18,840 bases of DNA from JAWVZU01 sp033722075 (GCA_033722075.1 JAWVZU010000040.1:1-18840), one strand, 5' to 3'. Shown: positions 7,461 to 13,550, numbered from the stretch's first letter. Notes: generated by a model from the letters alone, not told the origin. Program-made: numbers and translations.

Positions 7461-8189
7461 ATGGCGCACGCGGCGCTCCACGGACTGTACTGGCTCATGA
7501 CGAGTCTCCTCCTGCTGGGCCCGGCCCAGGCAGACGGGGACAGCATGGGAGAGCAGCGGGAGGCGCTGGTGGAAGTCGTGGCGCAGCAGCTCAAGACCTG
7601 GAAGGACGGCCCTCCCGAGCCGGTGGTGCTCAAGGCGTTACGCACCGTGCCCCGTCATGAATTCGTGCCCCGGGCCCAGCGCCGCTTTGCTTATCAGAAC
7701 CGGCCCTTGCCGATCGGCTACGGGCAGACCATTTCGCAGCCGTTCATCGTTGCCCTGATGACCGATCTGATCAAGCCGGGGCCGGGGCAGAAGATCCTCG
7801 AGATCGGCACCGGTTCGGGATACCAGGCTGCCATCCTAAGCGCCGCCGGCGCGGAGGTATTCAGCATCGAGATCGTCCCGGAGCTGGGCGAGGCGGTGGA
7901 GGACCGCTTCGAGCGCCTGGGCTATGCGATCGAGACCCGTATCGGCGACGGCTATTACGGCTGGGAGGCACATGCGCCTTTCGACGCGATCATCGTCACC
8001 GCTGCTGCCGGCCACGTGCCGCCGCCGCTGGTCGACCAGCTGAAAGTGGGCGGGCGCATGGTTATCCCCGTCGGCCCGCCGTTCCTGACCCAGCAGCTCA
8101 TGGTGATCGACAAGACCGAAGCGGACCGGATCCGTTCCCGCCAGCTGCTTCCGGTCCGGTTCGTACCCCTCACCGGCGGGCCGGATTGA
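7461..8189 (+). CDS. pcm: Protein-L-isoaspartate O-methyltransferase with putative N-terminal export signal
   Basis: PCMT enzymes methylate isoaspartyl residues of damaged proteins using SAM, which starts their repair. The 242-aa product carries the family signatures: PRHEFVP (residues 64-70), PIGYGQTISQP (84-94), motif I ILEIGTGSGYQ (112-122), GDGYYGW (162-168) and the GGRMVIPVG strand (197-205). Residues 1-24 are an added hydrophobic leader ending in LLLLGPAQA, followed by DGDS, like a signal peptidase I site, although the n-region has no Lys or Arg. Cytosolic E. coli Pcm lacks such a leader. Start alternatives are GTG 7443 and ATG 7497; all three keep the hydrophobic stretch. The gene overlaps the next start by 4 nt and so forms an operon with a membrane SAM-domain protein. 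Enzyme family is firm; location is inferred. Confidence 0.92.
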   Translation: MAHAALHGLYWLMTSLLLLGPAQADGDSMGEQREALVEVVAQQLKTWKDGPPEPVVLKALRTVPRHEFVPRAQRRFAYQNRPLPIGYGQTISQPFIVALMTDLIKPGPGQKILEIGTGSGYQAAILSAAGAEVFSIEIVPELGEAVEDRFERLGYAIETRIGDGYYGWEAHAPFDAIIVTAAAGHVPPPLVDQLKVGGRMVIPVGPPFLTQQLMVIDKTEADRIRSRQLLPVRFVPLTGGPD

Positions 8190-10540
8190 ATCCACCGGAA
8201 TCAGTGCGCCCCCTGTGGATGGGCGCCGGCATCGGCCTGCTGGCGGGTATCGGACTGGCCTTTGAGCTGTGCCTGATCCGGATCCAGGCCTGGATCCACC
8301 ATCCGGAATTCGCGGCACTGATCATCAGCCTTGCATTGCTCGGATATGCGATTTCCGGCACGTTGCTCGCCCGGATCGAACTCGATCCTCGTCGTTGGGC
8401 GGTGGCCGGTGCCGGGACGTTCGCGCTGGCCATGCCGGTTTGCTCCGGGCTCGCCGCCCGGATCCCGTTCAACGGCCATGCCCTGGTCTGGGATCCCACC
8501 CAGTTCCTGTGGCTGGGGGGCATCTTCATCGTGCTGGCAGTGCCTTTCCTGCTCGGGGCGATCACCATCGGGCTCCTGCTGATCGGCTTCCCGCGACATC
8601 TGCCGAGACTTTACGGCGCCGACCTGATCGGTGCGGGCCTGGGAACGGCGGGCGGGTTGATGCTGATCGAACTCGTTGAACTTCCGGCCACGGTCGCGGT
8701 CCTGGGCATCGCATGCGTGGTCCCCATTGCCTTTCTGGTCCGGGGGCTGGGACTTTCCGCCCGAGCCCTGCTGTGGGCTCTGCCGGTGATTGCCGCCTCC
8801 ATCTTCGGCCAGCCGCTGCTTCATGCCCTGTTTCAGCCCGCCGAACACAAGCCCCTGGCTCGAACGCTGCAAGCGCAGGGTGCCCGGATGGAAACCACCC
8901 GGCACGGTGTCCTGGGCGTCCTGAGCGTGGTGTCCAGCGAAGCGGTGCCTTTTCGGTTCGCCCCGGGACTGAGCATCTTCTCGCCCGCGTTACCGCCTTC
9001 CCAGCAGGCCCTCTTCTTCGACGGGGCGGACATGACCGCGATCGATCGGGCTGGGTCGTCCGGGCGCTACCTCGCTTCAATGCCGTCCGCGCTTCCCTTT
9101 GCGCTAGAGACCCCCGGTCGAACGCTGGTACTGGGCCTGGGAGGTGGGCAGCCGCTTCGCCAGGCGCTGCATGCCGGCGCCGAGTCGGTGACCGTTGCCG
9201 AGGTCGACCGGCGGGTCACCGCGCTGGTCCTTGATCGGGGCTTCGACGTGGTGCCGGCCGGGCTGGAAACCCTGGAGGCCATGCCCCGGCAATTCGTCAG
9301 CGCTACGAATCAACGCTATGAGACCATCGTTGTCGATCGGTCGACCGCTCCGGCCGGCCGCGGCATGAGTGGTGAAGACTACCTGCTGACGGCGGAGGGC
9401 CTGGCCGCTGCCTGGCGGGTGCTGGCGCCGGGCGGACGCCTCGCCTTGACCGTGCCCCTGCAGGTACCGCCACGCGCCGCAGTGAAGCTCCTGACGACGG
9501 CCCACGCGGCGCTGCAAGCGTCCGGCGTGGCCGAGCCGATGGATCACCTCGCCATGCTGCGCAGCCTGAATACGGTCACGCTGCTGGTGAGTCGCGCTGC
9601 GCTCGGCAGTGCCGACACTCAGCGCATTCGCGAATTTTCCGGCGCACTGGGCTTCGACGTGGCCTGGCTACCGGATCTTCGGCCAGATGAGGCCAATCAG
9701 TCGCTGCAGTGGGAGCAAGCCTGGCTTTACGACGCGGCCCGGGCGCTGCACGAACGCCGGAACGAGTGGGTGGAAGACTACCCTTTTGCCGTCGCGCCGG
9801 CGTCGGACGACCGCCCGTTCTTTGGGCATTCCTTCCGCTGGTCACTGCTGCCCGAATTGTGGGCGCAGCGCGGAGAAGGCGGCCTGGTGCTGGTCGAAAT
9901 GGGCTACCTGCTCCTGCTGGCGACCCTGCTCATCGCGGGCATTACCGGCACGTTGCTGCTGGTGTTGCCGGCGCTGGGCCTGAGCCGAGAGCAGTCTGGA
10001 GCACTGCTTGGCCTCGGGGCCTACTTTACGGCGGTCGGCCTCGGTTTCATGGCAATCGAGATTGCCTTCATCCAGAAGCTGCACCTGTTGTTCGCCACGC
10101 CGGTTCAGTCCATCGGCGTGGCCCTGGGCGGATTCCTGGTCTTTGCCGGCCTGGGCTCACTGCTGTTGACCGGGCGACTCTCGCCGTTGAGGGCCGCAGG
10201 GTGCATCGCTGCGGTCTGTGCCCTGGCGATGGTCGTGATCGATCCGATCGGTGAAGCAGTCGTTGCCTGGCCCGCGGCGGCCCGCCTGACGACGGCTGTC
10301 GTGCTGCTGGCGCCCCTGGCGCTTTGCATGGGCGTTCCGTTTCCCGCGGGACTGCGCCGGGCAGCCTCGTTGGATGGTCGGCTTGCGGGATGGGCCTGGG
10401 GCGTCAATGGCTGTGCGTCCGTGGTCGCTGCACCGGCGGCGGTGCTCCTGGCCCACCACCTGGGATTTCGTGGGGTGCTCGCCGTCTCGGCTGCCCTCTA
10501 CCTGGTGGCCGGAATGGTCTATCGCCTGCGATGGGCTTGA
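8186..10540 (+). CDS. Polytopic membrane protein with spermidine-synthase-like SAM-binding domain
   Basis: The 784-aa protein has three parts. Residues 1 to about 205 hold some seven hydrophobic helices and the LYGADLIGAGLG motif. About 215-555 form a soluble methyltransferase/spermidine-synthase fold with VLGLGGGQP (about 314-322), VAEVDRR, and the DDRPFF motif near 540. About 565-784 are again hydrophobic, with GFMAIEIAFIQKL, GVPFPAGLRR and WGVNGCASVVAAP. This layout is known from uncharacterised membrane-bound 'spermidine synthase-like' proteins. The usual catalytic segment of soluble SpeE is poorly conserved (VDRSTAP here), so a polyamine product is doubtful. The start is TTG 8186, overlapping the pcm stop (TTGA). 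GTG 8204 and ATG 8219 are possible alternatives. The substrate is unknown. Confidence 0.87.
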   Translation: MNPPESVRPLWMGAGIGLLAGIGLAFELCLIRIQAWIHHPEFAALIISLALLGYAISGTLLARIELDPRRWAVAGAGTFALAMPVCSGLAARIPFNGHALVWDPTQFLWLGGIFIVLAVPFLLGAITIGLLLIGFPRHLPRLYGADLIGAGLGTAGGLMLIELVELPATVAVLGIACVVPIAFLVRGLGLSARALLWALPVIAASIFGQPLLHALFQPAEHKPLARTLQAQGARMETTRHGVLGVLSVVSSEAVPFRFAPGLSIFSPALPPSQQALFFDGADMTAIDRAGSSGRYLASMPSALPFALETPGRTLVLGLGGGQPLRQALHAGAESVTVAEVDRRVTALVLDRGFDVVPAGLETLEAMPRQFVSATNQRYETIVVDRSTAPAGRGMSGEDYLLTAEGLAAAWRVLAPGGRLALTVPLQVPPRAAVKLLTTAHAALQASGVAEPMDHLAMLRSLNTVTLLVSRAALGSADTQRIREFSGALGFDVAWLPDLRPDEANQSLQWEQAWLYDAARALHERRNEWVEDYPFAVAPASDDRPFFGHSFRWSLLPELWAQRGEGGLVLVEMGYLLLLATLLIAGITGTLLLVLPALGLSREQSGALLGLGAYFTAVGLGFMAIEIAFIQKLHLLFATPVQSIGVALGGFLVFAGLGSLLLTGRLSPLRAAGCIAAVCALAMVVIDPIGEAVVAWPAAARLTTAVVLLAPLALCMGVPFPAGLRRAASLDGRLAGWAWGVNGCASVVAAPAAVLLAHHLGFRGVLAVSAALYLVAGMVYRLRWA

Positions 10541-10565
10541 TTTCAAGCCAAAAAAGGAAAATAAT
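10537..10565 (+). promoter_or_regulatory. Sigma70-like promoter for rpsT
   Basis: TTGATT (10537-10542) and AATAAT (10560-10565) are 17 bp apart and match the consensus at 4/6 and 5/6. The -35 box overlaps the stop codon of the upstream gene. The GC-rich stretch TCCCGCC after the -10 would fit a stringently controlled ribosomal-protein promoter. The leader to the UUG start would be about 32 nt. Confidence 0.55.
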
Positions 10566-10591
10566 TCCCGCCTTTTGTTTGCACCGACTAG

Positions 10592-10596
10592 CGGAG
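10592..10596 (+). promoter_or_regulatory. Ribosome binding site deciding the UUG start of rpsT
   Basis: CGGAG lies 7 nt before TTG 10604. No ATG or GTG lies at a suitable spacing that would give a normal S20 N-terminus, so this site supports the rare start codon. Confidence 0.7.
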
Positions 10597-10603
10597 ATTT
10601 CCC

Positions 10604-10867
10604 TTGGCACATTCAGTATCTGCACGAAAGCGCGTCCGGCAGAATGCCCGTCGGCGGGAGCAGAACGCGGCCATGCGTTCCATGTTCCGGACCCAGATCA
10701 AGCGCGTCCTGCGGGCCATCCACGATGGTGACAAGAAGAGCGCGGAAGAGGCCTTCAGGAAGGCCGGACCGGTCATCGACAAGATTGCCGGCAAGGGCCT
10801 GATTCACAAGAACAAGGCCGCACGGCACAAGAGTCGGCTGGTCAAGCGCATCAAGGCGCTGGACTAA
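10604..10867 (+). CDS. rpsT: 30S ribosomal protein S20
   Basis: The 87-aa basic protein begins MAHSVSARKRVRQNARRR and contains the block NAAMRSMFRTQIKRV, typical of S20, a 16S rRNA-binding primary assembly protein. The C-terminal KGLIHKNKAARHKSRLVKRI also matches the family. The start codon is TTG; E. coli rpsT likewise starts with UUG, where the weak start is part of translational autoregulation by S20. It has its own promoter overlapping the end of the preceding gene. The TAA stop (10865-10867) is part of the CTAA duplication that flanks a small inserted element, so the normal 3' flank with any terminator is displaced by 248 bp. Confidence 0.98.
   Translation: MAHSVSARKRVRQNARRREQNAAMRSMFRTQIKRVLRAIHDGDKKSAEEAFRKAGPVIDKIAGKGLIHKNKAARHKSRLVKRIKALD
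10864..10867. repeat. Target-site duplication, left copy (CTAA)
   Basis: CTAA at 10864-10867 is repeated directly at 11112-11115 on the other side of the element. The left copy includes the rpsT stop codon TAA. Confidence 0.75.
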
Positions 10868-10880
10868 CCTGGATGTTGCA
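10868..10880 (+). repeat. Left terminal inverted repeat of the MITE-like element
   Basis: CCTGGATGTTGCA, directly after the CTAA that contains the rpsT stop codon. It is perfectly complementary to 11099-11111. Confidence 0.85.
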
Positions 10881-11098
10881 CAAGTTACGCGCGGTTCGGA
10901 GCTAAATAGCCTGCCAGGTCAATGAGTTGGAAGTTATCTCGGCAAGCGATTGAGGGCACAGTTTGCGCGCTGTCGGTTTTGCGCCCAATCTCAAGGGTCA
11001 TCTTGCCCGATCCCCCTTGGACCGTAGCTACGGCTACGCTCCCGCGGGCGATCGAACAAGCTGCCTCCCCGAGATAGGCCGCAATTCCCGACAACTCA

Positions 11099-11111
11099 TG
11101 CAACATCCAGG
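11099..11111 (-). repeat. Right terminal inverted repeat of the MITE-like element
   Basis: TGCAACATCCAGG, followed by the second CTAA (11112-11115). The pre-insertion sequence would have read ...GGACTAAGTCGG.... Confidence 0.85.
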
Positions 11112-11115
11112 CTAA
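11112..11115. repeat. Target-site duplication, right copy (CTAA)
   Basis: CTAA immediately follows the right inverted repeat and is identical to 10864-10867. It marks the old 3' flank of rpsT, 34 bp before the convergent obgE stop. Confidence 0.75.
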
Positions 11116-11149
11116 GTCGGATCAGCGTTGCGGAGCCTGGCCTCGCCGG

Positions 11150-12211
11150 TTACTCCGCGACCGCGCCGTCCTCCGGTTTCCCGGCGGCGGCCGCGTCCTC
11201 CTTCCGGAGCGCCTCCAGCGCGCTCATCGTCTCCTTTTTCAACCTTTCCAGACCTTCACCGGAAACCGACGAGATCAGGAACCAGGGCGCCTGCCAGGCC
11301 AGCGCCTGGACGACTTCCCGTGCCCGGGCTTCGGCCTCCTCTGCAGCAAGCAGGTCCGCCTTGCTCAGAACCAGCCAGCGCGGCACGGATTTCAGGTCCG
11401 GATCGAAGGTCTCCAGTTCCTGTTCGATCTTGCGCACCTGTTCCGCCGGGTCCTGGTCGTCCAACGGCGCCAGGTCCACCAGATGCCACAGGAGCCGGGC
11501 CCGTTGCACGTGACGCAGGAACTGGATGCCCAGGCCGGCACCTTCGGCGGCGCCCTCGATCACGCCCGGGATGTCGGCAACCACGAAGGCCTGGTGGACC
11601 TCGATCCGGACCACACCCAGGTGCGGGTGAAGGGTAGTGAAAGGGTATTCCGCGATCTTCGGCGTGGCTGCTGAAATCGCCGCGATGAGGGTCGATTTCC
11701 CGGCATTGGGGAAACCCAGCAGACCGACATCGGCAAGGACCTTCAGCTCCAGGTCCAGCTGGCGACACTCGCCCGGCGTTCCCGGCGTCGACTGGCGCGG
11801 CGCGCGGTTGGTCGAACTCTTGAAGCGGATGTTGCCCCGGCCCCCGGTACCGCCGCGGGCAACCACCAGTTCCTGCTCGTGCTCGGTGATGTCCCCGATC
11901 ACCTCGTCGGTCTCCCGATTGGTCACCACCGTGCCGATCGGTACGCGAACCCGCAGGTCTTCCCCGCTGCGCCCGGTCTTCTGCTTGCCCATGCCGCCCT
12001 GGCCGTTTTCCGCCTTGAAATTTCGCTGGTGGCGGAAATCCACCAGTGTATTCAGGCCCTGGTCCCCAACCAGGATCACGTCGCCGCCATCGCCGCCGTC
12101 GCCGCCGTCCGGACCGCCTTTAGGGATGTATTTCTCCCGCCGGAAGCTGACCGCGCCGTTGCCTCCCTTTCCGGCCTCGACCCGGATCGAGGCTTCGTCG
12201 ACGAACTTCAT
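11150..12211 (-). CDS. obgE: Obg-family GTPase ObgE/CgtA
   Basis: Obg is an essential GTPase tied to 50S ribosome maturation and the stringent response. The 353-aa protein has the glycine-rich Obg fold (residues 1-158, with KGGPDGGDGGDGGDV at 31-45) and a G domain: G1 GFPNAGKST (166-174), switch I PFTTL (190-194), G3 DIPG (213-216) and SSVSGEG as G5. The G4 motif reads SKAD (283-286) where NKxD is expected. It ends in a short Ala/Glu-rich tail, shorter than the C-terminal tail of E. coli ObgE. ATG 12211 follows GAGCGAG. It is 7 bp downstream of a small membrane protein gene rather than behind rplU-rpmA, its usual partners. It is convergent with rpsT, with the MITE-like element between. Confidence 0.97.
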   Translation of the reverse strand: MKFVDEASIRVEAGKGGNGAVSFRREKYIPKGGPDGGDGGDGGDVILVGDQGLNTLVDFRHQRNFKAENGQGGMGKQKTGRSGEDLRVRVPIGTVVTNRETDEVIGDITEHEQELVVARGGTGGRGNIRFKSSTNRAPRQSTPGTPGECRQLDLELKVLADVGLLGFPNAGKSTLIAAISAATPKIAEYPFTTLHPHLGVVRIEVHQAFVVADIPGVIEGAAEGAGLGIQFLRHVQRARLLWHLVDLAPLDDQDPAEQVRKIEQELETFDPDLKSVPRWLVLSKADLLAAEEAEARAREVVQALAWQAPWFLISSVSGEGLERLKKETMSALEALRKEDAAAAGKPEDGAVAE

Positions 12212-12218
12212 GGCTCGC

Positions 12219-12371
12219 TCAGAACAGGGTGTAGATGAAGGGCGCGACCGCGGAGCCCTGGGTCAGAACGATCAGCCCGCCCAGCAGTCCCAGGGTGAGC
12301 ACGATGGGCAGCAGCCAGAATTTCTTCCGGACCTTGAGGAATTCCCAGAATTCTCTGAACGTTTCAAGCAT
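12219..12371 (-). CDS. Small single-pass membrane protein, DUF5989-like
   Basis: This gene encodes only 50 aa. The N-terminal part (MLETFREFWEFLKVRKKFW) is amphipathic and positively charged near the membrane. Residues 19-38 form one hydrophobic segment (LLPIVLTLGLLGGLIVL), and the tail reads TQGSAVAPFIYTLF. This pattern of an EFWEFLKVRKK-type head and a QGSAVAPFIYTLF tail matches the small DUF5989 family as I remember it; members are known beside SxtJ-type membrane proteins and carbamoyltransferases, but their function is unknown. The gene is preceded by an extended -10 promoter and followed after 7 bp by obgE, so the two are probably co-transcribed. The ribosome site is weak (GCGAG directly before the ATG). 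Confidence 0.85.
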   Translation of the reverse strand: MLETFREFWEFLKVRKKFWLLPIVLTLGLLGGLIVLTQGSAVAPFIYTLF

Positions 12372-12403
12372 CTCGCGGGGTCGTTTGCGGCGAATCGGGG
12401 CGG

Positions 12404-12412
12404 ACTATATCA
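12404..12412 (-). promoter_or_regulatory. Extended -10 promoter for the DUF5989-like gene and obgE
   Basis: On the minus strand the sequence reads TGATATAGT, that is TGn followed by TATAGT (5/6 match). No good -35 box was found at 16-18 bp, which fits an extended -10 promoter. A start near 12397 gives a leader of about 26 nt before ATG 12371. Confidence 0.45.
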
Positions 12413-12431
12413 CTTAGTCGCAAACACCCGC

Positions 12432-12437
12432 TATGCT
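12432..12437 (+). promoter_or_regulatory. -10 box TATGCT placed for a leaderless rnt transcript
   Basis: TATGCT ends 6 nt before the rnt ATG (12444), so the transcript would begin at the start codon. The six nucleotides between are GCCCCC, with no Shine-Dalgarno sequence. The -35 region is not convincing. Confidence 0.4.
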
Positions 12438-12443
12438 GCCCCC

Positions 12444-13091
12444 ATGGGAAAGCAGGATGACAAGACCATTGCCCGACGCTTTCGCGGTTTCCTCCCGGTC
12501 GTGGTGGATGTGGAAACCGGCGGCCTCGACGCGGAGCGCGACGCGCTGCTGGAGATTGCCGCCTGCCTCGTCGAGATGAACGACGCCGGGGATCTGCAGC
12601 CCGGTACCGTCGTGCACGCACATGTCATGCCGTTTCCCGGCGCCAACATCGATCCGCGTTCCCTGGAGATCACGGGTATCGACCCGGAACACCCGTTCCG
12701 CGACGCGCTGGAGGAAAAACAGGCGCTGCGGGAGATCTTTCAGCCGGTGCGGCGGGCGCTGCGGGAAACGGGCTGCACCCGGGCCATCCTGGTCGGTCAC
12801 AACCCCGCCCTGGATCTGGGGTTCCTCAATGCCGCCGTTCGGCGGACCGGATACAAGCGCAATCCGTTTCACCCGTTCAGCACTTTCGACACGGCCACCC
12901 TGGGCGGTCTGGCGGTTGGCCAGACGGTGCTGTCACGGGCGGTGCAGGCGATGGGGGATGACTGGGACGCGAACGAGGCGCACTCGGCACTGTACGACGC
13001 CGAAAAAACGGCGGGTTTGTTCTGCGGCGTGGTCAATGCCTGGCACGCCGCTCACGGCGTGCCGCAGATCGTCACCAGGGGTTCGACCTGA
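12444..13091 (+). CDS. rnt: Ribonuclease T
   Basis: RNase T is a DEDDh 3'-5' exonuclease that trims tRNA and other stable RNA 3' ends. The 215-aa product has the same length as E. coli RNase T. Catalytic residues are in place: Asp22 and Glu24 in VVVDVETGG, Asp124 in GHNPALDLGFLNAA, and His180/Asp185 in EAHSALYDAEKT. The start at ATG 12444 (MGKQDDKTIARRFRGFLPVVVD) aligns with the family N-terminus, so the lack of a ribosome site is not due to a wrong start. It is divergent from the DUF5989-like gene and obgE, and convergent with grxD; a 10-bp palindrome CCTCTAGAGG (13093-13102) lies in the 17-bp gap. Confidence 0.97.
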   Translation: MGKQDDKTIARRFRGFLPVVVDVETGGLDAERDALLEIAACLVEMNDAGDLQPGTVVHAHVMPFPGANIDPRSLEITGIDPEHPFRDALEEKQALREIFQPVRRALRETGCTRAILVGHNPALDLGFLNAAVRRTGYKRNPFHPFSTFDTATLGGLAVGQTVLSRAVQAMGDDWDANEAHSALYDAEKTAGLFCGVVNAWHAAHGVPQIVTRGST

Positions 13092-13108
13092 TCCTCTAGA
13101 GGGGCTGA

Positions 13109-13441
13109 TCAGCCGTTGCTGGCCTGGGGCGGCTGGCAATGGAGGACCATCGGGCACAGCTCCCCCTGCTCGTAAAGCTCCCGAATGATGTCGTTGCCGC
13201 CGATGAACTCACCCTGCATGAACAGCTGGGGAAAGCTCGGCCAGTCGGAGTATTTCGGCAGGTAGGCGCGGATCTCGGGATCCAGCTGGATGTCAACCGC
13301 AAGGAACTCGGCGCCACAGCGCCCCAGAGTGCGACTGGCTTCCCAGGACCCCCGGCAGGTCGGCCGCTGGGGGGAGCCTTTCATGTAGAGCACGATGGGA
13401 TTGAGGTCGAGCTGCTGCCGAATACGATCGATCACTTCCAT
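13109..13441 (-). CDS. grxD: Grx4-type monothiol glutaredoxin with altered active-site motif (CRGS)
   Basis: The 110-aa protein matches E. coli Grx4 along its whole length: VLYMKGSP (residues 18-24), FLAVDI (46-51), LPKYSDWPSFPQLF (61-74) and GEFIGGNDI (77-85). CGFS-type glutaredoxins bind a [2Fe-2S] cluster with glutathione, often with a BolA partner, and act in iron-sulfur cluster delivery. The expected CGFS reads CRGS at residues 29-32: Cys and Ser stay, Gly becomes Arg and Phe becomes Gly. Glutathione-site elements (Lys21, the S-F-P turn near 69-71, and GG-x-D) are kept. Reading frame on both sides of the change is intact, so a simple indel does not explain it. Two extra Cys (96, 102) lie in the C-terminal tail. 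Confidence 0.93.
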   Translation of the reverse strand: MEVIDRIRQQLDLNPIVLYMKGSPQRPTCRGSWEASRTLGRCGAEFLAVDIQLDPEIRAYLPKYSDWPSFPQLFMQGEFIGGNDIIRELYEQGELCPMVLHCQPPQASNG

Positions 13442-13550
13442 GGACGCTGCCTTGCTTTGTCGTTCCCCCTGAGTTCCCTATTGTGCCACAGCCACGGTCG
13501 AAACCGGTTGTGCCGATGGTGGGATTGACAGGCTTGAGGCTCGCGGACGC

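Larger units (their letters stand above)
10868..11111 (+). mobile_element. MITE-like non-autonomous element inserted at the rpsT stop codon
   Basis: The 244-bp segment is bounded by perfect 13-bp terminal inverted repeats (CCTGGATGTTGCA and its complement). If the first two inner mismatches are allowed, 17 of 19 positions match. It is flanked on both sides by CTAA, a 4-bp target-site duplication. GC content is about 58% by hand count, lower than the flanking genes. The interior holds a palindrome CCGTAGCTACGG (11022-11033) and no recognisable transposase. A 73-codon minus-strand frame (11106-10885) runs almost end to end, starting in one inverted repeat, but has no known similarity I can see. 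CCTGG ends with a 4-bp duplication recall IS1380-type elements, while CTAA fits the YTAR target of the IS5 group; the parent element is not identified. Orientation is arbitrary. Confidence 0.82.

Noticed and set aside
13093..13102. Palindrome CCTCTAGAGG between convergent rnt and grxD, considered as a bidirectional terminator
   Set aside because: It has no loop or U-tract; a 10-bp self-complementary sequence alone is weak evidence.
13325..13400. Frameshift pair or sequencing indel as cause of the CRGS motif in the glutaredoxin
   Set aside because: The residues directly before (YMKGSP) and after (the A-S-R-T-L helix) are in the same frame, so a single indel cannot explain it. A compensating pair within 6 bases is unlikely but not excluded.
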